Below, one piece after another: positions 26,029-33,991 of a DNA stretch of 49,955 bases. A model generated the notes under the pieces. The model saw only the letters and a list, made by a program, of their open reading frames with translations, did no database searches and was not told the DNA's origin. The stretch lies in contig CALFAM010000150.1 in the NCBI GenBank assembly GCA_937948815.1, positions 1 through 49,955 of the forward strand, read 5' to 3'. Each line of letters starts with the position of its first letter. Position 1 is the first letter of the stretch. Source of the DNA: an uncultured bacterium (GTDB lineage: Bacteria > Acidobacteriota > Thermoanaerobaculia > Multivoradales > J023). Both the position numbers and the translations under genes were made by a program.

Positions 26029-26910
26029 ATGGTTGGAGGCAAACAGTCTTGGGGGGACGTTTCGGTACGCTGTTCCCGCGCGACTCTGTCCCGCGCGGTC
26101 CTGTCCTGCGCGATCATGCTCAGTTCGTTTCTCGTGGGGTGCGGCGCGGGCGAGGAGACTTCGAAGGTCGAACGCTTGCCGACTCCCGCGGAGCCCAGCG
26201 ACCTGGCGCGTGTTCGGGAGCGGGGAAGCCTGGTCATGCTCGCCTGGCCGCATCAGGAAAGCTCGTTCGTTCGCCGCATGGTCAAAGAGTACGGCGAAGC
26301 TGGGCTGCGCCGCTTCGGCGGCATCGATGTCGAGTTGCTCGAGCGGTTTGCAGGTGAGCTGGGGGTGCAGCTCGAGGTCAAACCGGTCCAGGAGGGATTC
26401 GCGCAGCTCATTCCGGCCCTCCTCGCTGGCGAGGGTGATCTGATCGCCAGCTCGATGACCATCACCCAGGCGCGATCTCAACAGGTGAGCTTCTCGGATC
26501 CCTACTACGCCGTTGACCTGGTCGTGTTGGTGCCGGTCGACAGCACGGCAGAGAGCTTCGACGACCTGCAGGGCAAGCGTGCGGCGACTGTGCGCGGCTC
26601 GAGCCACGAAGAGCATCTACGCGCGCTCGGCTTCGGTGACGACCAGCTCGTCTTCGTCGAGTTCACGCTCGAGAACTATCAGTCCGTGGCCTACGGCGAG
26701 GCCGATGTCACCCTGGTCGACTCGCATTCGGCGAGCAAGGTTCTGCCGGAGTACGAGCTGCTGCGCGAAAAGCTCAGGATCGGCTTCGACTCGCCGGCCC
26801 GCGATCACTACGGCATTGCCGTGCGCCCCGGCAGCGACCTGCTCGACGCGCTCAACGCGTTCCTGGCACGCGAGAAGGAAGCTGGCCGGCTGATCATGGG
26901 CGCTGAGTAG
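26029..26910 (+). CDS. Extracellular solute-binding lipoprotein, family 3 (amino-acid type)
   Basis: 293 aa. Start ATG 26029 is chosen over upstream in-frame GTG 25999 and ATG 26008 because GGAGGT lies 6 nt before it. Lipoprotein signal: hydrophobic run ending SSFLVGC, with the lipidated Cys at about 38. The mature part is SBP_bac_3: GSLVMLAWPH, FGGIDVELLERFAGELGV, LLAGEGDLIASSMTIT, QQVSFSDPYY and the final YGIAVRPGSDLLDALNAFL. Relatives bind polar amino acids for ABC import or act as sensors, or are fused to lytic transglycosylases (MltF); here the lytic domain is absent and no ABC permease or ATPase gene is adjacent. Substrate unassigned. Confidence 0.9.
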   Translation: MVGGKQSWGDVSVRCSRATLSRAVLSCAIMLSSFLVGCGAGEETSKVERLPTPAEPSDLARVRERGSLVMLAWPHQESSFVRRMVKEYGEAGLRRFGGIDVELLERFAGELGVQLEVKPVQEGFAQLIPALLAGEGDLIASSMTITQARSQQVSFSDPYYAVDLVVLVPVDSTAESFDDLQGKRAATVRGSSHEEHLRALGFGDDQLVFVEFTLENYQSVAYGEADVTLVDSHSASKVLPEYELLREKLRIGFDSPARDHYGIAVRPGSDLLDALNAFLAREKEAGRLIMGAE

Positions 26911-26915
26911 CGGCG

Positions 26916-27839
26916 CTACCAGCTCGCCATTTCTTCGGCAAGCTTTGCGGCGTCCCGTTTGGCGAAGTCTGGGTTGGGGGCGCCATCAATCACCGTCATC
27001 GCGTGCGTTGCGGCGACCTTGGCGGCGTCCGCCTGACCGAGGGCAGCGAGCAGCCGTGCGCGCACCGACTGGGTCCAGTAGTGATCGGCCGCCTTGGCTG
27101 CCGCGGTGGCCCAACCCAGCGCGACGTCGAGGTGAATGCCTTCCGTTTGGAAATGACGTGCCCAGTTGAAGGCGACCCGGGACGATTCACCCGCTTCGGC
27201 AACCTCTGCCTCGGCCTTCGAGAGCACCGCGGCAGACGTGTCGAACGCGACCTCGAACGCGATCGCCGTACGCTCCCAGGCCAGCTCGATCGTGGCTCGC
27301 TCGAGGTCGACGGCGGGGACGTCGAAGGTCATCGTCTCGTGCATCGGGACCCGACGTGGCTTGGTCTGAATGACCAGGGCGTCCTGCTCTGGATCGTGGC
27401 TGAAGGCGCCCCATTGCTCGGCGACCTTGTTGAAGATCACCGACCACTGCTCCGCGCCTGGAATCGTGAACAGGGCATAGGTACCCGCCGGTAGCGGCTT
27501 GCCGTCGATCGACCCGTCATGTGAGAGGGTGAAGGTCGAGGCCTCGTTCGCGCCGGTGCGCCAAATCGCATCCCAGGGCACCAGCTCACCCCAGATTGCG
27601 CGGTCTCGCGCGCTCGGGCGGCTGTAGACGATCTCGACGGTTGCCGCGCCCACGGTTTGGGTCAGCCGTGCCTGCGGGCTGACCCGAGGGGGCCCAGCCT
27701 GGGCGTCGGCGCTCGCTGCCTGCCCGAGGACCAGCGCCGTGGCGAATCCGGTAGTGAGGGCCATGGCGCGGGCCGCGCGGATGGCTCCTCGGATGGTGAC
27801 GATCGGGGCCTGGGGGCTGAACATCTGGGTTCTGGACAT
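26916..27839 (-). CDS. DUF2911 secreted protein
   Basis: 307 aa from ATG 27837-27839, chosen because AGGAG lies 5 nt upstream and the signal peptide then starts sensibly (AMALTTGFATALVLGQAASA, cleavage near ADAQA). The DUF2911 core is clear: SPQARLTQTVGAATVEIVYSRPSARDR, IWGELVPWDAIWRTGANEAS, PAGTYALFTIPG and WSVIFNKVAEQWGAF. The C-terminal about 100 residues are helical with TPR-like alternation. Function of the family is unknown; it is common in Bacteroidota and Acidobacteriota. It ends 5 nt from the convergent solute-binding gene. Confidence 0.9.
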   Translation of the reverse strand: MSRTQMFSPQAPIVTIRGAIRAARAMALTTGFATALVLGQAASADAQAGPPRVSPQARLTQTVGAATVEIVYSRPSARDRAIWGELVPWDAIWRTGANEASTFTLSHDGSIDGKPLPAGTYALFTIPGAEQWSVIFNKVAEQWGAFSHDPEQDALVIQTKPRRVPMHETMTFDVPAVDLERATIELAWERTAIAFEVAFDTSAAVLSKAEAEVAEAGESSRVAFNWARHFQTEGIHLDVALGWATAAAKAADHYWTQSVRARLLAALGQADAAKVAATHAMTVIDGAPNPDFAKRDAAKLAEEMASW

Positions 27840-28123
27840 CGGTACTCCTGCTCGAACGCTCGATACGAATTGTGGGAAACGATGTGGGGGCCACACGCGA
27901 TCGTCAACTGGGGCGACGCGTGAAGCTGCTTTGATTGTAGCGGTCTCTGCTTCTTCCATGATGCTCCACGCAAGCCTCCAGAGGAGTTGGATGGCCGCAG
28001 GACGGCTATACTGCTTGCGATCACACGGCTACGCATACCCATACGGCTACCCATCACCATACAGCCTTACGTCATCACGCGGCGCGTCCGTCACGGTGGC
28101 GAATCCCGCTCGGAGATCCGCTC

Positions 28124-29845
28124 ATGCCCCATCTCGTTTGCCGCTCGTTCCTGGCGCTTTTGGCGACGCTCGCCACCACGTTACTGCTCGCGCTTCCCGC
28201 GAGCGGAGCGGACCGCATCACCGGTCATCCTTTCGCGACCCGTTCCGAGGTCATCGCGCGCCACGGTATGGCCGCGACCAGCCAGCCCTTGGCGACTCAG
28301 GTTGCGCTCGATGTGCTCCGAAGCGGCGGCAATGCGGTCGACGCGGCCATCGCCGCGAACGCCCTGCTCGGCCTGGTCGAGCCGACCGGGAACGGTATCG
28401 GCGGTGATCTCTATGCCATCGTTTGGGACGCCGAGAGCGAGAAGCTTTATGGGCTCAACGGTAGCGGCCGGTCACCGAAGACGCTGTCGTTGGCTGAGCT
28501 GAAACGGCAGGCGGGCGACGCGATTCCGCCGCGCGGTCCGCTGCCCGTGACCGTGCCAGGGTGCGTGGATGCCTGGTTCGAGCTTCACGAGCGCTTCGGC
28601 AAGCTGCCGATGAAGGATGTGCTGGCGCCGGCCATCCGCTACGCGCGAGAAGGCTTCCCGGTCACCGAGCTGATCGCCTACTACTGGGCGCGTCACGTAC
28701 CGCTGCTGTCGCCTTATCCGAACTGGAAGGAGACCTTCCTGATCGACGGCGAGCCGCCGCGCAAGGGGCAGATCTTCCGCAATCCAGATCTGGCCCGGAC
28801 CCTCGAGCGCCTGGCCGCGGACGGTCGCGATGTCTTCTACCGTGGCGCCATCGCACGCACGATTGCGGACTACATGCAGGCGAACGGCGGTTTTCTGTCG
28901 TTGGACGATCTCGCCAGCCACACGTCGACCTGGGTGGAACCGGTGTCAACGTCGTTTCGGGGCTACGACGTCTGGCAGCTCCCCCCCAACGGTCAAGGCA
29001 TTGCCGTGCTGCAAATCCTCAATCTGCTCGAGCCCTACGACCTCGCGGGCATGGGTTTCGGCAGCGCGGACTACATCCACCACTTCGTCGAGGCCAAGAA
29101 GCTGGCCTTCGAGGATCGTGCGCGTTGGTACGCGGACGCGACGTTTACCGACCTTCCGGTCGCCGGGCTGATCTCCAAGGCCTACGCGGACGAGCGCCGT
29201 GGCCTGATCGACCCGGAGCGGGCCGCCCGACGGGTCGCAGCGGGGCATCCGGCGCTCGAAGAAGGCGACACCATCTACCTCACGGTGGCAGACCGCGACC
29301 GCAACATGGTGTCGCTGATCCAGTCGAACTACCGCGGCATGGGCTCGGGCATGACGCCGACCGGTCTCGGTTTCATCTTGCAGGATCGCGGCGAGCTCTT
29401 CACCTTCGAGGAAGGGCATCCGAACGTCTACGCACCCGGCAAGCGTCCCTTCCACACGATCATTCCGGGCTTCGTCACCCGCGGAGGCAAGCCGTACATG
29501 GCCTTCGGCGTGATGGGGGGCGCCACCCAGCCCCAAGCCCAGGCCCAGGTGCTGATCAACCTCTTCGACTTCGGCATGAACCTACAAGAAGCCGGCGACG
29601 CGCCCCGCATCCTCCACTCGGGCTCGTCTCAGCCCACGGGTTCGTTGATGGAGGATGGCGGGAGGGTGTCGCTGGAGACGGGATTCCCCATGCAAAGCGT
29701 GCGTGAGCTGGTCGAGCGCGGGCATTCGGTGGGTTGGGCCGTCGGTCCCTACGGCGGCTACCAGGCGATCCTCTACGACGCCGAGAACGACGTCTACTTC
29801 GGCGCCTCGGAGTCGCGCAAGGACGGCCACGCCGCCGGCTACTGA
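28124..29845 (+). CDS. ggt: Gamma-glutamyltransferase
   Basis: 573 aa, exported (signal peptide ending near LPASGA). N-terminal motif GMAATSQPLATQVALDVLRSGGNAVDAAIA and the GNGIGGDLYAIVWD oxyanion region are typical. The autoprocessing nucleophile is predicted as Thr383 in EGDTIYLTVADRD, matching the TTHxSVVD position of the E. coli enzyme. Maturation would give a large subunit of about 382 residues and a small one of about 190. SNYRGMGSGM and FGVMGGATQPQAQ are further family motifs. It hydrolyses or transfers gamma-glutamyl groups (glutathione, gamma-peptides) in the periplasm. GGAG lies 8 nt before the ATG. The active-site variant with DTIYLT rather than TTHYS suggests the YwrD-like subgroup. 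Confidence 0.95.
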   Translation: MPHLVCRSFLALLATLATTLLLALPASGADRITGHPFATRSEVIARHGMAATSQPLATQVALDVLRSGGNAVDAAIAANALLGLVEPTGNGIGGDLYAIVWDAESEKLYGLNGSGRSPKTLSLAELKRQAGDAIPPRGPLPVTVPGCVDAWFELHERFGKLPMKDVLAPAIRYAREGFPVTELIAYYWARHVPLLSPYPNWKETFLIDGEPPRKGQIFRNPDLARTLERLAADGRDVFYRGAIARTIADYMQANGGFLSLDDLASHTSTWVEPVSTSFRGYDVWQLPPNGQGIAVLQILNLLEPYDLAGMGFGSADYIHHFVEAKKLAFEDRARWYADATFTDLPVAGLISKAYADERRGLIDPERAARRVAAGHPALEEGDTIYLTVADRDRNMVSLIQSNYRGMGSGMTPTGLGFILQDRGELFTFEEGHPNVYAPGKRPFHTIIPGFVTRGGKPYMAFGVMGGATQPQAQAQVLINLFDFGMNLQEAGDAPRILHSGSSQPTGSLMEDGGRVSLETGFPMQSVRELVERGHSVGWAVGPYGGYQAILYDAENDVYFGASESRKDGHAAGY

Positions 29846-29919
29846 GTCCGGCCACGGCGCCTCGTCACGGAGTCCGGCCATCAGGGCAGCCGACCGACCC
29901 CATTCCGTCGCTCGGCTGC
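29844..29919. repeat. 11-bp direct repeat plus 8-bp stem between ggt and dedA
   Basis: GAGTCCGGCCA occurs at 29844-29854 and again at 29870-29880. An 8-bp perfect inverted repeat follows, GCAGCCGA (29886-29893) and TCGGCTGC (29912-29919), with an 18-nt loop and no T tract. Function unclear: spacer structure or 5-prime leader of the DedA gene. Confidence 0.5.
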
Positions 29920-29947
29920 ATTCGATCCGGGGTAAGGTCTCCTCGTC

Positions 29948-30649
29948 ATGGGACTCGAAGACCTACAGACCACCCTCGCCGCACTGCCTGCGTTCTTGAT
30001 TCCCCTGGTGGTCTTTGCCTCGTCGTTGTTGGAGTACGTCTTTCCGCCCTATTGGGGCGACACCTTGATCCTTCTCGGCTTTTTCCTGGCAGGCCAGGGC
30101 GTGACGTCCTGGGTGGAGATCTTCGTCGCCGCTGTGGCGGGCGCGATCGTCGGTGCCGCGATCGCCTACGGCATTGGCAAGCGCTACGGCATGCGCGCGG
30201 TCCGCCGCTTCAGCCGCCGCCGACCGAGGCGGCAGTCACGGCTACGCTCTCGCGAGCGCGTGCAGCGGCTGTTCCAGCGTCATGGTGAGCCGATTCTGCT
30301 GATCAATCGTTTCCTGCCGGTCGTGCGCGGCATGATGCTCTACGCTGCCGGTGCCATGGAGCTCCGTACACGGCCCGTCATGTTCTACAGCTCGATCGGC
30401 AGCCTCGTCTGGGTTCTCCTGATGATGGGGGTCGGTTGGTGGGCAGGTGACACCGTGGAACAGCTCGAGGCGACCTTCACGCAGTCGAGCCGCGCGATCG
30501 GCGTGGTCGCGGGCGTGATCTTCCTGGCCTGGGTGGGCTGGCTCGCGTGGCGCTTCTTCCGCGGCCGCAACGGCGCGGCCAGTGGTCCGGTCGACGACGC
30601 GGACGCCACGAATGGCACACCCGCCGAGACGGCCGGCCCAACTCCGTAG
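29948..30649 (+). CDS. DedA/SNARE-associated family membrane protein
   Basis: 233 aa. DedA (VTT domain) fold: an opening hydrophobic re-entrant segment with LLEYVFPPYWGDTLILLGFFLAGQG, a GIVGAAIAYGIGKRYG-like second segment, a basic loop, then RFLPVVRGMMLYAAGAMELRTRPVMFYSSIGSLVW with the conserved Arg. About four to five membrane segments and a charged C-terminal tail. DedA proteins move or flip lipid carriers such as undecaprenyl phosphate across the inner membrane and maintain proton-motive force. TAAGGT lies 9 nt before the ATG; no Shine-Dalgarno seen. Confidence 0.92.
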   Translation: MGLEDLQTTLAALPAFLIPLVVFASSLLEYVFPPYWGDTLILLGFFLAGQGVTSWVEIFVAAVAGAIVGAAIAYGIGKRYGMRAVRRFSRRRPRRQSRLRSRERVQRLFQRHGEPILLINRFLPVVRGMMLYAAGAMELRTRPVMFYSSIGSLVWVLLMMGVGWWAGDTVEQLEATFTQSSRAIGVVAGVIFLAWVGWLAWRFFRGRNGAASGPVDDADATNGTPAETAGPTP

Positions 30650-30804
30650 CGCGGCCCGAAATCGTGTCGGGGGACGGCGCGCAGGCATCGCGAAGAACGG
30701 ATGCCGCTGCTGGCGGGGCGCGGGTGCGGGCTGCGTAGCAAGCCGAGAGGAGCATCTGCGTAGCAGGTTCCACGAGCGTGAAGCGCTACGGAAGGGAGCA
30801 CGTC

Positions 30805-31383
30805 ATGGACGCGAACGAAGAACATCCCTATGAGCCCGCCCACCAACCCAAGCTCGACACCGAGCGGCTGGTGCTGCGGCCCCTGCGGGACGAGGATGCC
30901 CCGATCATCCAGAAGCTCGCCGGCGACCGTCGCATCGCGGAAACCACCCTGACCATGCCGCACCCCTACGAAGTGCACATGGCCGAGGCCTTTGTGGCGG
31001 CACAACGGGCGTCCTACGCCAAGGGAGTCGCGGAAACCTTCGCCGTGACCCTGCGGGCCGATGGGTCCTTCGTCGGCATCAACGGCATCACCGTGGACCC
31101 GGCCCACGGCCGTGCCGAGATCGGCTACTGGGTCGCCGTACCGTGCTGGGGCAAGGGCTACGGTCATGAAGCTGCGCGCGCCCTCCTCGACCACGAGTTC
31201 TCGACGCGGGATTTCCGCCGCATTCACGGTCAGGTCTACCGCGGCAACCAAGCTTCCCGGAGGATTCTCGAGAAGCTCGGTATGACCTACGAAGGCTGTC
31301 TCCGTCAGCATCTCTGCCGCCTCGGCACGATCCACGATGTCGAGCAGTTCGGCATCCTGCGGGAGGAGTGGGAGAAGCGCTAG
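30805..31383 (+). CDS. GNAT-family N-acetyltransferase, RimJ/RimL type
   Basis: 192 aa from ATG 30805, favoured over an in-frame GTG at 30778 because GGGAG is 6 nt upstream. Opens LDTERLVLRPLRDEDAP as in RimJ-type enzymes. The acetyl-CoA loop is CWGKGYGHEA, and the C-terminal NQASRRILEKLGMTYEG completes the fold. It would acetylate an N-terminal or small-molecule amine using acetyl-CoA in the cytoplasm; substrate unknown. Ends 4 nt before the convergent cysteine-rich gene. Confidence 0.93.
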   Translation: MDANEEHPYEPAHQPKLDTERLVLRPLRDEDAPIIQKLAGDRRIAETTLTMPHPYEVHMAEAFVAAQRASYAKGVAETFAVTLRADGSFVGINGITVDPAHGRAEIGYWVAVPCWGKGYGHEAARALLDHEFSTRDFRRIHGQVYRGNQASRRILEKLGMTYEGCLRQHLCRLGTIHDVEQFGILREEWEKR

Positions 31384-31387
31384 AAGA

Positions 31388-31783
31388 TCAGCAGCACAGC
31401 CCTACGTAGGTGGTGCCATCGTCCACGCCGTGGCATCCAGAGCCGTCGTCGTAGACCATGCACTCCTGTCCCGAGCACGAGATCATGGTGCCGTTGTGGC
31501 AATCCACGGTACAAGTCACCATGTCGTCTTCTTGGATCATCGAAGGGCCGGCGAACAGAAAATCGAGCATCTCGCTGGACGAGAGGCCCCGGATGGCCTG
31601 CTCGCGCTCCCACTCGGTTCGGCTCTGTACCTTGACGGGCGCGTCGTCTTCATCTCCGATGGGCGCCGTGGCCTGTGTGACCACGGAGGTCGCATGCGTT
31701 ATGACCACCCGCTCGGTTTCTTCAGCAAGCCCGAAAGAAGGCAACAAGGCGAGCGCGGCCAAGACAGTGAAGGCACGTTTCAT
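31388..31783 (-). CDS. Small exported cysteine-rich protein, unknown function
   Basis: 131 aa. ATG 31781-31783 gives a signal peptide (KRAFTVLAALALLPSFGLA) and has GGAG 10 nt upstream; the frame before it looks non-coding. The middle is polar with few cysteines. The last about 42 residues hold seven Cys: CTVDC, then HNGTMISCSGQEC, MVYDDGSGC and a terminal LCC. The pattern suggests two or three disulfides outside the cytoplasm. I do not recognise the family; short exported proteins with CSGxxC tails seem frequent in Acidobacteriota. Could be a secreted effector, a surface protein or a precursor peptide. No modification enzyme is adjacent. Confidence 0.72.
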   Translation of the reverse strand: MKRAFTVLAALALLPSFGLAEETERVVITHATSVVTQATAPIGDEDDAPVKVQSRTEWEREQAIRGLSSSEMLDFLFAGPSMIQEDDMVTCTVDCHNGTMISCSGQECMVYDDGSGCHGVDDGTTYVGLCC

Positions 31784-32097
31784 GATGCGAGGTCTCCGGT
31801 GTCGTCGTGATAGATCGCCCGGTCGAATCGTCGCCGCAGCTGGAGTCACCGACCTCGGCTGAGCGCTTCGCCAGACAGTCTTCGTCCCAAGAGCCGATCG
31901 CGCGAACCGACTCCCGGGATGACTACCGGAATCAACAAGCGAAGTCCCGCACGGAGTCAGTTGGTGGTGACTCGGATGTCTGTGTTGGCTGTGGCTGCCC
32001 AGGTCTCGCTCATGCGCCGAAGCGCGCAATAGAACTTTGGTGCAGGATATTGTGATCTGGCGACCGTCATCGTCGATTGTTGCTAAGGGATACCGCG
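31784..32097. other. 314-nt intergenic region, no recognised content
   Basis: Upstream of the cysteine-rich gene and downstream of DUF2200, both leftward. One minus-strand frame is open but rich in Arg/Ser/His and looks non-coding. The end nearest 32097 appears more A+T-rich than flanking genes. No promoter, repeat or RNA could be assigned. Confidence 0.5.
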
Positions 32098-32466
32098 CTA
32101 TTCAGCGGCGCGCAGTATCTTCTCCATCTTTCTACCCTTGGCCAATTCGTCGACCAGCTTGTCTAGGTATCTGGTCTTTCGAATCAGTGGGTTTTCCAGC
32201 TCCTCGACTCTGTAGCCACAACCGACACCCTTGATGAGGTGCGCATTCGGATGGAGCGTGCATTTCTCGAAAAAGGTATCGAAGCTCACTTCTTCGTCGA
32301 TCAGGGATGTCAAATCGTTCTCGTGGTAGCCAGTAAGCCACTCGATGACTTCGTGTAGCTCTGCTTGGGTTCTACCCTTCTTCTCAACTTCTGCGATGAG
32401 CGGGTAGATGGACGCGAAAGTCATCGTTGCAATGCGTTCTTCTGTTCCAGGAGGTGGCTGTTTCAT
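32098..32466 (-). CDS. DUF2200 domain protein
   Basis: 122 aa. Nearly the whole protein is the DUF2200 family: MTFASIYPLIAEVEKKGRT, IEWLTGYHENDL, FDTFFEKCTLHPNA, IKGVGCGYRVEELENPL and RYLDKLVDELAKGRKMEKILR. Small soluble protein of unknown function found sporadically in many phyla. Base composition looks lower in G+C than neighbours, a sign of recent transfer. Start at ATG 32464-32466, 6 nt after the stop of a short upstream frame on the same strand. Confidence 0.9.
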   Translation of the reverse strand: MKQPPPGTEERIATMTFASIYPLIAEVEKKGRTQAELHEVIEWLTGYHENDLTSLIDEEVSFDTFFEKCTLHPNAHLIKGVGCGYRVEELENPLIRKTRYLDKLVDELAKGRKMEKILRAAE

Positions 32467-32472
32467 GGCAAC

Positions 32473-32649
32473 TCAGCGTCCAGTCAGGTGTTGAAACAGT
32501 TGATGGGCGGCTCGACGCCAGTCGGACAACGGTTGCGGCAACCCGGGGGCACGGTGGCCCATCCATTTGCAGACGCGCTCCGACCACTCCCCGTACATCG
32601 CTTGGTCATCCAGCGCTCGCGCGATACCCGGCGCCGTTTGGCTCAGGAG
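32473..32649 (-). pseudogene. Short ORF, probable remnant of a frameshifted gene
   Basis: From ATG 32596-32598 the frame reads MYGEWSERVCKWMGH, then RAPGLPQPLSDWRRAAHQLF and ends QHLTGR-stop (41 aa), with clear protein-like composition. The same frame stays open upstream to 32649 (LSQTAPGIARALDDQA) without a start codon. Directly upstream, another frame reads LVPVLVLGVTPE, a phrase typical of strand 1 of SAM-dependent methyltransferases, before it meets stops. The simplest reading is a decayed or frameshifted gene whose C-terminus remains; a true 41-aa gene coupled to DUF2200 is the alternative. Nothing else was recognised between 32650 and 32912. Confidence 0.42.
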
Positions 32650-32912
32650 TCACGCCGAGCACCAACACAGGGACAAGCGATCCGGCTCACCATCCTCGCA
32701 TGTGACCAAGCTGCGAATGAAGACGCGGTTTACGCATCTTCGCGGTTGCGGCTCAATCGTTAGCGGACCGACCTTATCCTCGCTTGACGGCTCATGCCGC
32801 ACTGTGGCAATCTGCTTCTGCCGCGCTGCGGCAAGTCTTCGTAGATCCGCCGATTTCCAACCCGTCCCGCGCCGAATGGGCGGCGACGCGGGTGAACCCG
32901 GGAGCAGTGACC

Positions 32913-33713
32913 ATGCGCTATGTGATTTTCAACCGCAAAGGTGGCGTCGGCAAGTCGACGATCGCGGTGAACCTGGCGGCGGTGGCGGCTGGGCGGGGAG
33001 AGCGAACCCTGTTGGTCGATCTCGACCCACAAGCGAACGCGACCCAGTACCTGCTCGGGCGTGACGCCGCGGCGATCACGCCGACCATCGGCACGCTGTT
33101 CGACGAGATGCTGAGCTTTCGCCTGCTGGGCAACGCGCCATCGAGCACGCCGGAGCGCTTCGCCCATCCGACCCCGGTCAACGGCCTCGATCTGATGGTT
33201 GGCGACGGCGGTCTGATGGACCTGCACGACAAGCTCTCGTCCCGCCACAAGATCTACAAGCTGCGCGACACCCTCGCGGCCCTCGACGGCTACGACACCG
33301 TGGTGCTCGACACCCCTCCGGCGCTCAACTTCTTCACCACCTCGGCGCTGATCGCGGCCGATACCTGCCTGATTCCGTTCGACTGCGACGACTTCTCGCG
33401 CCGGGCGCTCTACCAGCTCATGGGCACGGTGCGCGAGATGCGCGACGATCACAATCCACGGCTCGATGTCGGTGGCGTGATCATCAACTTCTTCCAGGAG
33501 CGGGCACGCCTGCCGCAGCAGCTCGTGGAGGAGCTGAGAGCGGAGGGGCTGCCCGTGCTCGAGCCCTTCCTGACCCAATCCGTCAAGGTCCGCGAATCCC
33601 ACCAGGTCCACCAGCCCTTGGTCCAGATGGCACCGCGCCACAAGCTCGCAGAACGCTTTGTCGCGCTCTACGGTGCGATCCAAGAGGCTTGCGACCTCGA
33701 AGCAGCGTCCTAG
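32913..33713 (+). CDS. ParA-family P-loop ATPase (orphan)
   Basis: 266 aa from ATG 32913; upstream in-frame Met 32784 would add a non-conserved stretch. Deviant Walker A KGGVGKST (residues 9-16), LLVDLDPQANATQYLL, YDTVVLDTPPALNFFT (switch II) and CLIPFDCDDFSRRALYQL are all as in ParA/Soj ATPases. These dimerise on DNA with ATP and position plasmids, chromosomes or protein cargo with a ParB-like partner. No parB or parS was seen; the next gene is the Cry-like protein, 278 nt downstream on the same strand. Likely an orphan ParA or one of the MinD/ParA group that positions a cargo other than DNA. Confidence 0.93.
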   Translation: MRYVIFNRKGGVGKSTIAVNLAAVAAGRGERTLLVDLDPQANATQYLLGRDAAAITPTIGTLFDEMLSFRLLGNAPSSTPERFAHPTPVNGLDLMVGDGGLMDLHDKLSSRHKIYKLRDTLAALDGYDTVVLDTPPALNFFTTSALIAADTCLIPFDCDDFSRRALYQLMGTVREMRDDHNPRLDVGGVIINFFQERARLPQQLVEELRAEGLPVLEPFLTQSVKVRESHQVHQPLVQMAPRHKLAERFVALYGAIQEACDLEAAS

Positions 33714-33991
33714 GTATCTTCACTCCCTGCCCTCCTTGGACGCTGGGGACGACTGCATCGAGCCTGTTCTGGTGCGCCAAGCCATCGGGTCTCGCACTTT
33801 GGTTTGACCGGTAAGCAGAAGCGCGAGACTTTCGCGCGACGCAATCCTTGATTCTCCGCGATTGGCGCGGCTCGCGCTCTTGGCACGAGCTCTGCTGTGC
33901 TGACAGCGAAACGACGCCAGGCAGGCTGCGATGCGGTTCGTCCGCGAATGCTCCTGCTCGTCGCCTGGCACACCAACCAAGGAGAATAGGG
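33714..33991. other. Gap between ParA and the Cry-like gene
   Basis: 278 nt without a convincing gene. Contains a GCGCGA-GACTT-TCGCGC hairpin at 33821-33837 and a strong ribosome binding site, AAGGAG, 8 nt before the Cry-like ATG. The length argues for separate transcription of the two genes. No clear -10 was found. Confidence 0.5.

Noticed and set aside
28025-28054. Two copies of ACGGCTACSCAT with an 18-nt period upstream of ggt
   Set aside because: Only two short copies in a region with no other signal; probably chance or slippage.
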